Shown: positions 1 through 10,341, numbered from the stretch's first letter. The stretch: 64,000 nt of DNA from Burkholderia sp. NRF60-BP8 (GCF_001522585.2 NZ_CP013373.1:620001-684000), one strand, 5' to 3'. Notes: generated by a model from the letters alone, not told the origin. Program-made: numbers and translations.

Positions 1-862
1 GTGTCTGAAGTCGGGCAACGCGACGATCCTGCGCGGCGGCTCGGAAGCGCTTGAGTCGAACGCGGCGCTCGCGAAGCTGATCGGCGAAGGGCTCGAGGCG
101 GCCGGGCTGCCGCAGGACGCGGTGCAGGTCGTCGCGACGGCCGATCGCGCGGCGGTCGGCAAGCTGATCACGATGACCGAATACGTCGACGTGATCGTGC
201 CGCGCGGCGGCAAGAGCCTGATCGAACGGCTGATCAACGAGGCCCGCGTGCCGATGATCAAGCACCTCGACGGCATCTGCCACGTGTATGTCGACGACCG
301 TGCCGATCTCGCGAAGGCGCTGACCGTCTGCGACAACGCGAAGACGCACCGCTACGGCACCTGCAACACGATGGAGACGCTGCTCGTGTCGGGCGGCATC
401 GCCGCGACGCTGCTGCCGCCGCTCGGCAAGCTGTATCGCGACAAGCAGGTCGAACTGCGCGTCGACGCGGCCGCGCGCGCGGTGCTGGCGGACGCGGGCG
501 TCGGCCCGCTCGTCGACGCGACCGAAGAAGACTGGCACACCGAGTATCTCGCGCCGGTGCTCGCGATCAAGGTCGTCGACGGGCTCGACGCCGCGATCGA
601 GCACATCAATCACTACGGCTCGCATCACACCGATGCGATCGTCACCGAGGATCACGATCGCGCGATGCGGTTCCTGCGCGAAGTCGATTCGGCGAGCGTG
701 ATGGTCAACGCGTCGACGCGCTTCGCGGACGGTTTCGAATTCGGCCTCGGCGCGGAAATCGGCATCTCGAACGACAAGCTGCACGCACGCGGCCCCGTCG
801 GCCTGGAAGGGCTGACGTCGCTGAAATACGTGGTGCTCGGGCACGGCGAAGGCCGTCAGTAA
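1..862 (+). CDS. proA: Gamma-glutamyl phosphate reductase, 3' part
   Basis: The reading frame is open from base 2, so the gene starts before the window; about 286 C-terminal residues of an enzyme usually near 420 residues are present. ProA reduces gamma-glutamyl phosphate with NADPH to glutamate semialdehyde, the second step of proline synthesis, in the cytosol. The catalytic-cysteine segment [12 protein letters not shown] is visible, as is the nucleotide-region stretch VPRGGKSLI. The C-terminal [10 protein letters not shown] and [11 protein letters not shown] blocks are typical of the family. The hemJ-like gene begins 23 bases downstream on the same strand and may be co-transcribed. The identification is firm; only the 5' end is missing. 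Confidence 0.96.
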   Translation, partial: CLKSGNATILRGGSEALESNAALAKLIGEGLEAAGLPQDAVQVVATADRAAVGKLITMTEYVDVIVPRGGKSLIERLINEARVPMIKHLDGICHVYVDDRADLAKALTVCDNAKTHRYGTCNTMETLLVSGGIAATLLPPLGKLYRDKQVELRVDAAARAVLADAGVGPLVDATEEDWHTEYLAPVLAIKVVDGLDAAIEHINHYGSHHTDAIVTEDHDRAMRFLREVDSASVMVNASTRFADGFEFGLGAEIGISNDKLHARGPVGLEGLTSLKYVVLGHGEGRQ

Positions 863-885
863 GTCAACAACGAGGCGCATCACCA

Positions 886-1308
886 ATGGCAATGCTCTGG
901 GTCAAGACGTTCCATATCGTTCTGATCGCCGCGTGGTTCGCGGGGCTCTTCTATCTGCCGCGCATCTACGTGAACCTGGCCATGGAGACCGATCCGGCCG
1001 CGGTGCGGCGTCTGCTCTTGATGGCGCGCAAGCTGTTCCGCTTCATGACGATGATCGCGGTGCCGGCGCTGGCGTGCGGGCTGTGGCTCTGGCTCGCGAT
1101 CGGCATCGGGCAGGGGCAGGGCTGGATCCATGCGAAGGTGACGGTGGTGCTGCTGCTCGTGATCTACCACGCGTATTGCGGGCACCTGCTGCGGGTGTTC
1201 GAGCGCGGCGAGAACCGCCGCACCGACAAGTGGTATCGCGTGTTCAACGAACTGCCGGTGCTCGGCATGCTCGCCGCGGTCGCGCTGGTGGTGATCAAGC
1301 CGTTCTGA
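886..1308 (+). CDS. hemJ: HemJ-type (UPF0093/CopD-like) membrane protein
   Basis: This is a 140-residue protein with four predicted membrane helices. His10, Arg26, Asn30 and Lys84 sit at the positions that HemJ proteins conserve, in the pattern WVKTFH, LPRIYVN and HAK, and the tail reads VVIKPF. HemJ family members oxidise protoporphyrinogen IX to protoporphyrin IX in the inner membrane of bacteria that lack HemG or HemY. CopD-like membrane proteins are a more distant alternative. The start is the ATG 23 bases after proA. A perfect hairpin follows 39 bases after the stop. The HemJ function is inferred from family resemblance; whether this genome also carries HemG or HemY cannot be seen here. 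Confidence 0.75.
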   Translation: MAMLWVKTFHIVLIAAWFAGLFYLPRIYVNLAMETDPAAVRRLLLMARKLFRFMTMIAVPALACGLWLWLAIGIGQGQGWIHAKVTVVLLLVIYHAYCGHLLRVFERGENRRTDKWYRVFNELPVLGMLAAVALVVIKPF

Positions 1309-1347
1309 GCGGCGCGGCCGGCGGTTACGTCGTCGTCGAATCATGCG

Positions 1348-1373
1348 CAACGGCGCCCCTCGGGGCGCCGTTG
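1348..1373. terminator. Hairpin between convergent hemJ and hexR
   Basis: A perfect 12-base inverted repeat (1348-1359 with 1362-1373) with a two-base loop lies between the ends of the plus-strand hemJ-like gene and the minus-strand hexR gene. Only two T residues follow on the plus strand, and two bases precede it on the minus side, so it is a terminator-like hairpin rather than a textbook Rho-independent one. Confidence 0.6.
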
Positions 1374-1405
1374 TTCGTTGACGGGCGGTTCCGTGCGTCG
1401 CCGGC

Positions 1406-2251
1406 TCAATCCTTCGCGTCGTCGATCCGGCGCCGCGTGATCGCTTCCTTCGCGCGGCCGACGCGCTCCATCAGCGCCGGCCCGCGCGACAGCGCGACAC
1501 CGACCGCGAGAATGTCGCCGATCGCGAGATGCGACATCCGCGACGTCATCGGCGAGAACACGTCCGTTTCCTCGGCAACGTTCGACGCGAGGCTGACCGT
1601 CGCGAGCTTCGCGAGCGGCGAGTGGCTCTGCGTGATCGCGACGACTTTCGCGCCGCACGCGAGCGCGGAGCGCGCGGCGTCGACGATGTCGCGCGTGCGG
1701 CCGGTGTTCGAGATCGCGACGACGACGTCGTGGGGCCCGAGCAGCGCCGACGACATCGAGAACGTGTGCGGATCCGAATACGCGACGCTCGGCACGCCGA
1801 GCCGGAAAAACTTGTGCTGGATGTCCTGCGCGGCAATGCCCGAGCCGCCGGCGCCGTAGAACTCGATGCGCGACGCGTTCGACAGCAGCGCGATCGCGTC
1901 GGCGACGCTGCCTGCGGACAGGCTGTTGCGCACTTCGATCAGCGCGCCGATCGTGCGGTCGAACACCTTGCCGATGATGCCGGGCGCCGGTTCGTCGGGC
2001 TCGACGTCGCGGTACACCGACGACACGCCCGGCGCCACGCTCTGCGCGAGCCGGATCTTGAATTCGCGAAAGCCGCTGCAGCCGAGCGCCTGGCAGAAGC
2101 GCGCGATCGTCGGCTGGCTGACGCCCGCGCGAGTCGACAGCTCGGTCATCGCGAGGTCGAGCACCTCGCGCGGCGCGGCGAGAATGTAGTCGGCGAGCTT
2201 GCGCTCGGACGGGCGCAACTCGGCGCGGATCGCTTCAATGCGGGGCAGCAT
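1406..2251 (-). CDS. hexR: HexR, RpiR-family repressor of Entner-Doudoroff genes
   Basis: A 281-residue RpiR/MurR-family regulator. Residues 1-77 form the helix-turn-helix domain (recognition region VSQPTIARFCQALG). Residues of about 125-260 form a SIS sugar-phosphate-binding domain (GAGGSGIAAQDIQHKFFRLG and a later ISNTGRTRDIV). HexR proteins repress edd, eda and related genes and release DNA when they bind the pathway intermediate KDPG. Divergent orientation from edd-eda, and matching palindromes before both genes, support HexR over other RpiR regulators. One palindrome lies 53 bases upstream of its own start, which suggests autoregulation. The ligand and targets are inferred from the family and context. 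Confidence 0.9.
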   Translation of the reverse strand: MLPRIEAIRAELRPSERKLADYILAAPREVLDLAMTELSTRAGVSQPTIARFCQALGCSGFREFKIRLAQSVAPGVSSVYRDVEPDEPAPGIIGKVFDRTIGALIEVRNSLSAGSVADAIALLSNASRIEFYGAGGSGIAAQDIQHKFFRLGVPSVAYSDPHTFSMSSALLGPHDVVVAISNTGRTRDIVDAARSALACGAKVVAITQSHSPLAKLATVSLASNVAEETDVFSPMTSRMSHLAIGDILAVGVALSRGPALMERVGRAKEAITRRRIDDAKD

Positions 2252-2303
2252 GGGACGGCGGACGGAAATCGGGTTCGGATGAACGAGTGTATCGCAATCG
2301 AAT

Positions 2304-2318
2304 TGTAGAAAATCTACA
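2304..2318. promoter_or_regulatory. Putative HexR operator upstream of hexR
   Basis: A perfect palindrome TGTAG-AAAAT-CTACA with an A/T-only centre. It has the same half-sites and spacing as the element before edd, and resembles the TGTA/TACA half-sites with A/T centres reported for HexR in other proteobacteria. It lies 53 bases before the hexR start codon, a position suited to self-repression. Confidence 0.7.
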
Positions 2319-2446
2319 TGAAAATGCTAGCCAAGCCGCGACGATTTCGGTGCGGGATCGGTAGGCGGAATTAGGGTTTTCACTGATTAAACCCTTGCTG
2401 GTGGCGGAAATGGCGGTTGCGAGTGAATTGATTGGCATTGCATGCT

Positions 2447-2461
2447 TGTAGTTTTTCTACT
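2447..2461. promoter_or_regulatory. Putative HexR operator upstream of edd
   Basis: TGTAG-TTTTT-CTACT, a palindrome with one mismatch in the final base and an all-T centre. It carries the same half-sites as the element at 2304-2318, and lies 85 bases before the edd start, where a bound repressor could block the edd promoter. Confidence 0.68.
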
Positions 2462-2545
2462 AGACTGCCTTCGTTCGATCGACGAAGCTCGACCGTCCCC
2501 ACGATTCCAACCGCCGGTGTCGGCCGGCATACAGGAGCGCCCAGC

Positions 2546-4402
2546 ATGACGTCGCTGCACCCCACTCTGGCGAAGGTCACCGAACGCGTGATCGCCCGCA
2601 GCCAATCGACCCGTTCCGCCTATCTGCAGCGCATCGACGGCGCGCAAGGCAAGTTCCCGGCGCGCGGCGCGCTGTCGTGCGCGAACCTCGCGCACGGCTT
2701 CGCGGGCCTCGAGGGCAACGACAAGTTCGCGATCAAGGCGATCCGCGAACCGAACATCGGCATCGTGTCCTCGTACAACGAGATGCTGTCCGCGCACGCG
2801 CCGTACAAGGATTTCCCCGAAATCATCAAGGCCGCCGCGCGCGAAAACGGCGGGGTCGCGCAGTTCGCCGGCGGCGTGCCGGCGATGTGCGACGGCGTCA
2901 CGCAGGGAAACCCGGGGATGGAGCTGTCGCTGTTCTCGCGCGAGGCGATCGCGATGGGCACGGCGATCGCGCTCACGCACAACATGTTCGATGCGGCGCT
3001 CTGCCTCGGCATCTGCGACAAGATCGTGCCGGGCCTGCTGATCGGCGCGCTGCAGTTCGGCCACCTGCCGACGATCTTCGTGCCGGCCGGCCCGATGACG
3101 AGCGGCCTGTCGAACGACGACAAGGCGAAGATCCGCCAGCAGTTCGCGACCGGCCAGGTCGGCCGCGACGCGCTGCTCGAAGCCGAATCGGCCGCGTATC
3201 ACGGCCACGGCACCTGCACGTTCTACGGCACCGCGAACAGCAACCAGATGCTGATGGAGCTGATGGGGCTGCACCTGCCGGGCTCGGCCTTCGTTCACCC
3301 GCATACGCCGCTGCGCACCGCGCTGACGGCCGAGGCCGCGCGCCGCGTGCTCGACCTGACCGTCGAGCGCGGCCACTACACGCCGATCGGCCACGTGATC
3401 GACGAAAAGGCGATCGTCAACGGGATCGTCGCGCTGCTCGCGACGGGCGGCTCGACCAACCACACGCTGCACCTCGTCGCGATCGCGCGCGCGGCCGGCA
3501 TCCTGATCGACTGGAACGACTTCGACGAGCTGTCGGCCGTCGTGCCGCTGCTCGCGAAGATCTACCCGAACGGCAAGGCCGACGTGAACCACTTCCATGC
3601 GGCGGGCGGCGTCGCGTTCCTGGTACGCAACCTGCTCGAAGGCGGGCTGCTGCACGAGGACGTGACGACGGTTGCGGGCAAGGGCCTGTCGCACTACACG
3701 AAGGAGCCGAAGCTGATCGACGGCAAGCTGACGTGGGTCGACGGCGCGGCCGAGAGCCACGACACGAAGGTGCTGCGCGGCATTCGCGACCCGTTCCAGC
3801 CGGACGGCGGCCTGCGCCTGATGCAGGGCCGGCTCGGCCGCGGCGTGATCAAGATCTCGGCGGTCGCGCCGGAGCACCGCAAGGTGACGGCGCCCGCGAT
3901 CGTGTTCGACTCGCAGGAGGCCGTGCAGAAAGCGTTCGATCGCGGCGAACTGAAGCGCGATTTCGTCGCGGTGGTGCGCTTCCAGGGTGCGCGCGCGAAC
4001 GGCATGCCCGAGCTGCACCGTTTGACGCCGCTGCTCGGCGTGCTGCAGGATCAGGGCTTCCATGTCGCGCTGGTGACGGACGGGCGCATGTCGGGTGCGT
4101 CGGGCAAGGTGCCGGCGGTGATCCACGTGTCGCCGGAAGCGCTGCTGGCCGGCCCGATCGGCAAGGTGAAGACGGGCGATACGCTCGTGATCGACGCGGA
4201 AGCCGGCGTGCTCGACATCGAGATCGACGACGCCGAGTGGCACGCGCGCCCGGTCGCGCAGCCGCAGCACCAGGCCGAGAACGAAGTCGGGTTCGGGCGC
4301 GAACTGTTCGGCGTGTTCCGCGCGGCCGCGGCGCCGGCCGAGCAGGGCGCATCGGTTTTCGGGGCGCTGGTCGGCGAAACGGCCGTCAGCGTCGCCGCAT
4401 GA
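2546..4402 (+). CDS. edd: Phosphogluconate dehydratase
   Basis: A 618-residue member of the IlvD/Edd family. It dehydrates 6-phosphogluconate to 2-keto-3-deoxy-6-phosphogluconate (KDPG), the first committed step of the Entner-Doudoroff pathway, and the family uses an iron-sulfur cluster. Visible family blocks include [29 protein letters not shown] and [14 protein letters not shown]. The start at 2546 is preferred over an in-frame upstream ATG at 2432. AGGAG lies at 2533-2537, eight bases before it, and the extra 38 residues would cover the operator. The full length matches the family. eda follows after 19 bases, so the two form an operon presumably controlled by HexR. Confidence 0.97.
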   Translation: MTSLHPTLAKVTERVIARSQSTRSAYLQRIDGAQGKFPARGALSCANLAHGFAGLEGNDKFAIKAIREPNIGIVSSYNEMLSAHAPYKDFPEIIKAAARENGGVAQFAGGVPAMCDGVTQGNPGMELSLFSREAIAMGTAIALTHNMFDAALCLGICDKIVPGLLIGALQFGHLPTIFVPAGPMTSGLSNDDKAKIRQQFATGQVGRDALLEAESAAYHGHGTCTFYGTANSNQMLMELMGLHLPGSAFVHPHTPLRTALTAEAARRVLDLTVERGHYTPIGHVIDEKAIVNGIVALLATGGSTNHTLHLVAIARAAGILIDWNDFDELSAVVPLLAKIYPNGKADVNHFHAAGGVAFLVRNLLEGGLLHEDVTTVAGKGLSHYTKEPKLIDGKLTWVDGAAESHDTKVLRGIRDPFQPDGGLRLMQGRLGRGVIKISAVAPEHRKVTAPAIVFDSQEAVQKAFDRGELKRDFVAVVRFQGARANGMPELHRLTPLLGVLQDQGFHVALVTDGRMSGASGKVPAVIHVSPEALLAGPIGKVKTGDTLVIDAEAGVLDIEIDDAEWHARPVAQPQHQAENEVGFGRELFGVFRAAAAPAEQGASVFGALVGETAVSVAA

Positions 4403-4421
4403 ATTTCAAGGAGCCAATTCA

Positions 4422-5048
4422 ATGAAGACGATTGCTGAAATCGTGAAGCTGGGCCCGGTCATTCCGGTGCTCGCATTCGACTCGGTCGAGCAGGGCGAAA
4501 ACGTGTCGCGGGCATTGCACGCGGGCGGCGTGAAGGTGCTCGAGATCACGCTGCGCACGCCGGCGGGCCTGGAGGCGATCCAGCGCGCGAGCCAGCTCGC
4601 GGACGACATCGTCGTCGGCGTCGGCACGATCACGAAACCCGAGCATTGCGCGCAGGCGAAGCGCGCGGGCGCGACATTCGGCGTATCGCCGGGTCTGACG
4701 AAGGAACTGCATCTCGCGTCGCTCGACGCGGGCCTGCCGCTGCTGCCGGGCGTGATGACGCCGAGCGACATCATCCAGGCGCTCGAATTCGGCTACGAGA
4801 TCGTGAAGTTCTTCCCCGCGCAGCAGGCGGGCGGCGTGCCGATGCTGCAGGCGTTCCACGGCCCGTTCCCGGCGCTGAAGTTCTGTCCGACCGGCGGCAT
4901 CACGGTCGACACCGCGCCGAACTTCCTGAAGCTGCCGAACGTCGTGTGCGTCGGCGGCTCGTGGCTCACGCCGAAGGCCGCGCTCGCCGCGCAGGATTGG
5001 GCCGAAGTCACGCGTCTCGCGCAAGCGGCGAGCCAGTTGCCCCGTTAA
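4422..5048 (+). CDS. eda: KDPG/KHG aldolase
   Basis: A 208-residue class I aldolase that splits KDPG to pyruvate and glyceraldehyde-3-phosphate, completing the Entner-Doudoroff pathway. The Schiff-base lysine lies in EIVKFFPA, the general acid/base glutamate in VLEITLRTP, and the phosphate-binding loop in CPTGGI. Length is normal for the family. AAGGAG lies at 4408-4413, eight bases before the ATG. The gene follows edd closely and is closed by a hairpin at 5071-5113, so edd-eda appears to be a two-gene transcript, separate from gntP-gntK. Confidence 0.97.
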   Translation: MKTIAEIVKLGPVIPVLAFDSVEQGENVSRALHAGGVKVLEITLRTPAGLEAIQRASQLADDIVVGVGTITKPEHCAQAKRAGATFGVSPGLTKELHLASLDAGLPLLPGVMTPSDIIQALEFGYEIVKFFPAQQAGGVPMLQAFHGPFPALKFCPTGGITVDTAPNFLKLPNVVCVGGSWLTPKAALAAQDWAEVTRLAQAASQLPR

Positions 5049-5070
5049 GACTTGTACCGGATGACCGTTC

Positions 5071-5116
5071 AACCCTCGGAGACGAGCGCTTAGTGCTTGT
5101 TTTACCGAGGGTTTTT
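5071..5116 (+). terminator. Terminator after eda
   Basis: A nine-base perfect inverted repeat (AACCCTCGG at 5071-5079 with CCGAGGGTT at 5105-5113) is followed by a run of T residues to 5116, 23 bases after the eda stop. The 25-base loop is long but could pair further inside. Confidence 0.75.
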
Positions 5117-5185
5117 GCTGATGGAACCGGTTCTATCCGCGGATCGCAAAGATAAGTAAAATTCAGCGTCCTGACGGGGGGGTAC

Positions 5186-5200
5186 CTCCGTGTTTCGGAG
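5186..5200. repeat. Small inverted repeat in gntP leader
   Basis: CTCCG-TGTTT-CGGAG lies 66 bases before the gntP start. It could be an operator or a leader hairpin. It does not match the HexR-type half-sites found before hexR and edd. Confidence 0.35.
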
Positions 5201-5265
5201 ACCTGCATAGCCGGGCATACTCGCAACGACTCGCCCGGTTCGAACAATTCTAGGAGGAGTGCCAC

Positions 5266-6627
5266 ATGGGGGCCGTCCAAGGCAGCATGCTGCTCGTATT
5301 CACGCTGATCGCGATTGCCGCGCTGATCCTGATGATCGCGCGCTACAAGATCTACCCGTTCCTGGTGCTGATCATCGTTTCGCTCGGCCTCGGCCTCGTC
5401 GTCGGCATGCCGATGGACAAGATCGTCAAGTCGTTCGAAACGGGCACCGGCGGCACGCTCGGTCACATTGCGATCGTCGTCGGCCTCGGCACGATGCTCG
5501 GCAAGATGATGGCCGAATCGGGCGGCGCCGAACGGATCGCGACCACGCTGATCGACTGGTTCGGTGAAAAGAACATCCACTGGGCGATGATGTTCGTCGC
5601 GATCATCGTCGGCCTGCCGGTGTTCTTCGAAGTCGGCTTCGTGCTGCTGATCCCGATCGCGTTCAACGTCGCGAAGCGCACCGGCAAGTCGCTGCTCGTC
5701 GTCGGCCTGCCGATGGTGGCCGGCCTGTCGGTCGTGCACGGGCTGATCCCGCCGCACCCGGCCGCGCTGCTGGCCGTCCAGCAATACGGCGCCGATATCG
5801 GCAAGACGATCGCATTCGGCCTGGTCGTCGGCGTGCCGACCGCGATCATCGCGGGTCCGCTGTTCGCGCTGACGATCTCGAAGTTCGTGAAGTTGCCGGA
5901 CAACAACCCGCTCGCATCGCAATTCGTCGATTCGAACGCGGATGGCCGCAAGCGCGAACTGCCGAGCTTCGGCATCACGCTGTTCACGATCCTGCTGCCC
6001 GTCGTGCTGATGCTCGTCGGCAGCTGGGCCGACCTGGTGTTCGCGCCGAAGTCGCTGCCGAACAACCTGCTGCGCTTTGCCGGCAACTCGGACGTCGCGC
6101 TGCTGATCGCCGTGCTCGTGAGCTTCTTCACGTTCGGCAAGCTGCAGGGCTTCAACCGCGATCAGATCCAGAAGTTCTGCGGCGAGTGCCTGGCGCCGAT
6201 CGCCGGCATCACGCTGATCGTCGGCGCGGGCGGCGGCTTCGGCGGCGTCCTGCGCGACAGCGGGATCTCGCAGCAGATCGTCGAGACCGCGAAGCATGCG
6301 CACCTGTCGCCGCTGCTGCTCGGCTGGTTCGTCGCGGCGCTGATGCGTCTCGCGACGGGTTCGGCGACGGTCGCGATGACGACGGCCTGCGGCATCGTCG
6401 CGCCGATCGCGGCGGCGGCCGGCACGACGGTCAGCCCGGAGCTGCTGGTGCTCGCGACCGGCTCGGGCTCGCTGATCTTCTCGCACGTGAACGACGGCGG
6501 TTTCTGGCTGATCAAGGAATACTTCGGGATGACGGTCGGTCAGACGTTCAAGACCTGGTCGCTGCTTGAAACCATCATCTCGGTGCTCGGTCTCAGCTTC
6601 ACGTTGCTGCTGAGCATGGTTCTGTAA
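5266..6627 (+). CDS. gntP: Gluconate:H+ symporter, GntP family
   Basis: A 453-residue inner-membrane permease of about a dozen hydrophobic segments, normal for GntP/GntT/GntU transporters. It imports gluconate with protons. Recognisable blocks include FFEVGFVLLIPIAF, GLSVVHGLIPPHPAALLAVQ, and the late SGSLIFSHVNDGGFWLIKEY followed by a threonine-rich helix. The start is the ATG at 5266, with AGGAGG at 5252-5257. gntK follows 13 bases after the stop, so uptake and phosphorylation are coupled in one transcript. The result feeds 6-phosphogluconate to Edd/Eda encoded just upstream. Confidence 0.93.
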   Translation: MGAVQGSMLLVFTLIAIAALILMIARYKIYPFLVLIIVSLGLGLVVGMPMDKIVKSFETGTGGTLGHIAIVVGLGTMLGKMMAESGGAERIATTLIDWFGEKNIHWAMMFVAIIVGLPVFFEVGFVLLIPIAFNVAKRTGKSLLVVGLPMVAGLSVVHGLIPPHPAALLAVQQYGADIGKTIAFGLVVGVPTAIIAGPLFALTISKFVKLPDNNPLASQFVDSNADGRKRELPSFGITLFTILLPVVLMLVGSWADLVFAPKSLPNNLLRFAGNSDVALLIAVLVSFFTFGKLQGFNRDQIQKFCGECLAPIAGITLIVGAGGGFGGVLRDSGISQQIVETAKHAHLSPLLLGWFVAALMRLATGSATVAMTTACGIVAPIAAAAGTTVSPELLVLATGSGSLIFSHVNDGGFWLIKEYFGMTVGQTFKTWSLLETIISVLGLSFTLLLSMVL

Positions 6628-6640
6628 CAAGGGGTAGTCA

Positions 6641-7144
6641 ATGATTCTGATCGCAATGGGCGTGTCGGGCGCGGGCAAGTCGCTGATCGGCGAAATGCTG
6701 GCGGAACGCCTGTCGTGCAGCTATACCGATGGCGACGCGTTTCACAGCGCGGCGAACAAGGAAAAGATGCACCACGGTATTCCGCTGACCGATGAAGACC
6801 GCTGGCCGTGGCTGCGCACGATTCGCGCGGCCATCGAGGACAAGCAGCGCGCCGGCGAGACGGCCGTGTTCACGTGCTCGTCGCTGAAGCGCTCGTACCG
6901 CGACGTGCTGCGCGGCGCCGATACCGACGTGCGGTTCGTGTATCTGAAGGGCTCGTTCGAGGTGTTGCAAGAGCGCCTGAAGAGCCGCACCGGCCATTTC
7001 TTCGATCCGTCGCTGCTGAAAAGCCAGCTCGACACGCTCGAGGAGCCGGGCCCGGACGAAGCGATCGAGGTCAGCATCGACCTGACGCCCGAACAGATCG
7101 TCGACGAAGTGATCGTGAAACTCGGCCTCGCGCAGCAGCACTGA
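6641..7144 (+). CDS. gntK: Gluconokinase
   Basis: A 167-residue P-loop kinase that phosphorylates gluconate to 6-phosphogluconate using ATP. The Walker A loop GVSGAGKS is at residues 7-14, followed by the substrate-region motif DGDAFHS and a lid-type ALKRSYRD-like segment (SSLKRSYRDVLRG). Length matches GntK/IdnK enzymes. It follows gntP by 13 bases with a GGGG Shine-Dalgarno-like sequence (aaggggtag) upstream. A strong terminator at 7176-7208 ends the transcript. Confidence 0.95.
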   Translation: MILIAMGVSGAGKSLIGEMLAERLSCSYTDGDAFHSAANKEKMHHGIPLTDEDRWPWLRTIRAAIEDKQRAGETAVFTCSSLKRSYRDVLRGADTDVRFVYLKGSFEVLQERLKSRTGHFFDPSLLKSQLDTLEEPGPDEAIEVSIDLTPEQIVDEVIVKLGLAQQH

Positions 7145-7175
7145 GCGCGGTTCGCGGCAATCGTATTGCAGCAAT

Positions 7176-7208
7176 GACGCAGGCGCCCCGACGGGCGCCT
7201 GCGTCGTT
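7176..7208 (+). terminator. Terminator after gntK
   Basis: A perfect 13-base inverted repeat (7176-7188 with 7193-7205) has a CGAC loop and is followed by a short T run. It lies 31 bases after the gntK stop. Confidence 0.8.
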
Positions 7209-7456
7209 TACGGACGTGTGGGCGCTCGGGCCGTGCGTGCGCGCTGCGCGATCCCGGCATCGACCATCACGAGATTCCGCCCGGCCCGCAACTGTCGCCG
7301 ATCGCGATCCCCGCCGCGAAGGCGGCGACGAGCGTGATGAGCGTGATGAGCGCGCCGAACCGCGGGCGGACGACCGCGTTCCGACCGGCGAAAAAAGAAA
7401 AAGCCCGATGCGAATCGCTTCGCATCGGGCTTTTTTCCGTCCGGCGACGGCGGTGC
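7207..7456. other. Gap between gntK and purB with purB terminator
   Basis: No credible gene is present. The right part holds the purB terminator, a perfect 14-base stem (7401-7414 with 7419-7432) with loop TCGC. It is flanked by A-rich sequence on the left and T6 on the right, so it can stop transcription in both directions. A short GAGCGTGAT duplication lies near 7331-7350 and looks incidental. Confidence 0.8.
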
Positions 7457-8896
<1,440 letters not shown>

Positions 8897-9096
8897 TTAC
8901 CATTGGCGCGGGACGATCCCGGCCGAACCGGTCCGGTCGCGGGCGCCACGGGCCGGCAAGGCTCGGGCAGCGCGCGAACGGCCTGCCGGCCGGCGCCCGC
9001 GCCGGCTCGTCGGGCCGCCAGGCAAGCCGCCGGCCGGGCCTGCCCGCCGGTAGAATGCAGGCTTCTTCCCGACCGCCGCCCGCCGCGCCCGCCTGC

Positions 9097-10065
9097 ATGG
9101 AACTGAAATGGCTCGAAGACTTCATCTCGCTCGCGGAAACGCGCAGCTTCAGCCGGTCCGCCGAGCTGCGGCACGTGTCGCAACCGGCGTTCTCGCGGCG
9201 CATCCAGGCGCTCGAGGCATGGCTCGCGACCGAGCTGATCGATCGTTCGGTCTATCCGACCCGGCTCACGCAGGCCGGGCAGATCTTCTACGAGCAGGCG
9301 CTGACGATGCTGTCCCAGGCGCACGAGGCCAGGACGCTGCTGCGCGGCCACGTCGGCGCACCGGTGCCGACGATCGAATTCGCGGTGCCGCACACGCTGT
9401 CGCTCACGTATTTCCCGCGCTGGCTCGAGCGGATCGAGGCGAAGATGGGGCAGGTCCACACGCGGCTGCGCGCGCTGAACGTGCACGACGCGGTGCTGTC
9501 GCTCGTCGAGGGCGGCTGCGATCTCGTGATGGGCTACCACCACCCGAGCCATCCGGTCGCGCTCGACCCGGCTCGCTACGACATGCTGATTCTCGGCAGC
9601 GAGCCGATCAGCCCGTTCTCCGCGCCCGGCCGCGCGGGCCGGCCGCGCCATACGCTGCCGGGCGCGGCCGACGCGCGCGTGCCGTATCTGTCGTATACGC
9701 CGAACGCGTATCTCGGCCGGATGACCGAAGTCATCATCGCGAACGCGCCGACGCGGCTGTTCCTCGATCGCGTGTACGAAACCGACATGGCCGAAGGGCT
9801 GAAGGCGATGGCGCTCGCGGGCCACGGCGTCGCGTTCCTGCCGCACAGCGCGGTCGACGATGCGGTCGCGGGCGGCCGGCTGATCCGGCTCGACCGCTCG
9901 GCGCGCGGCGCCGGCGCGCATCCGTTCACGTTGACGATGGAGATCCGGCTGTACTGCGACAAGCTCGCGCTGCAGGGTGACGATCCGCGGCAGAAGCTCG
10001 TGCGCGCGCTGTGGGACGTCGTGCGCGACGAGCTGCGCGAGACCGCCGGCGGCACCGCCGGCTAA
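9097..10065 (+). CDS. LysR-family regulator resembling HypT (YjiE)
   Basis: A 322-residue LysR-type regulator. The N-terminal winged helix contains TRSFSRSAELRHVSQPAFSRRIQALE. The effector domain keeps features of E. coli HypT: the ELKWLEDF opening, VPHTLSLTYFP, a PNAYLGRM-type segment, and GHGVAFLPHSAV. HypT senses hypochlorite through methionine oxidation. Whether this protein does so is unproven, and other LysR functions are possible. The start at 9097 (MELKWLED) is preferred over an in-frame ATG at 9055, because the family begins here. A TAGAAT hexamer at 9051-9056 may be the -10 element. It is divergent from purB across 251 bases. Confidence 0.82.
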   Translation: MELKWLEDFISLAETRSFSRSAELRHVSQPAFSRRIQALEAWLATELIDRSVYPTRLTQAGQIFYEQALTMLSQAHEARTLLRGHVGAPVPTIEFAVPHTLSLTYFPRWLERIEAKMGQVHTRLRALNVHDAVLSLVEGGCDLVMGYHHPSHPVALDPARYDMLILGSEPISPFSAPGRAGRPRHTLPGAADARVPYLSYTPNAYLGRMTEVIIANAPTRLFLDRVYETDMAEGLKAMALAGHGVAFLPHSAVDDAVAGGRLIRLDRSARGAGAHPFTLTMEIRLYCDKLALQGDDPRQKLVRALWDVVRDELRETAGGTAG

Positions 10066-10204
10066 CCGCCGACGGCTGATCCGGCCGAGCGATCCGGCCG
10101 GCTGACGGCGGCCTTGCGGCGCCTGTCGGACGGCTGTCCGCCGGCCGGCTCGCGCGTCGGCAACGCGGTTTTTCACGAACGCGATGCCCGGCCGATCGCG
10201 GCCG

Positions 10205-10255
10205 TTCTTGCGCAAATCGACCGCGATTTTGCGAAAAATCGCGATCATGCAAGAA
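10205..10255. repeat. Nested inverted repeats upstream of gdhA
   Basis: An outer repeat TTCTTGC (10205-10211) pairs with GCAAGAA (10249-10255). Inside it, CGCGATTTT (10222-10230) pairs perfectly with AAAATCGCG (10235-10243) around GCGA. The structure lies 87 bases before the gdhA ATG, next to a CATAAT -10-like hexamer at 10259-10264. It could be an operator pair, or fold as a hairpin if transcribed. Confidence 0.6.
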
Positions 10256-10341
10256 ACGCATAATCGAATAAACAAACGGCATTGGATAAAAAAAACGGGT
10301 TTTTCGACAATGTGCGCAATCCGTTGAACGTTGGAGCTTCC

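Noticed and set aside
7331..7350. Tandem GAGCGTGAT repeat after gntK
   Set aside because: Only two copies in non-coding DNA, with no structure or context to give it meaning.
10282..10341. Upstream TTG start for gdhA
   Set aside because: The 20 extra residues are not typical of the family, and the ATG at 10342 has a TTGGAG site.
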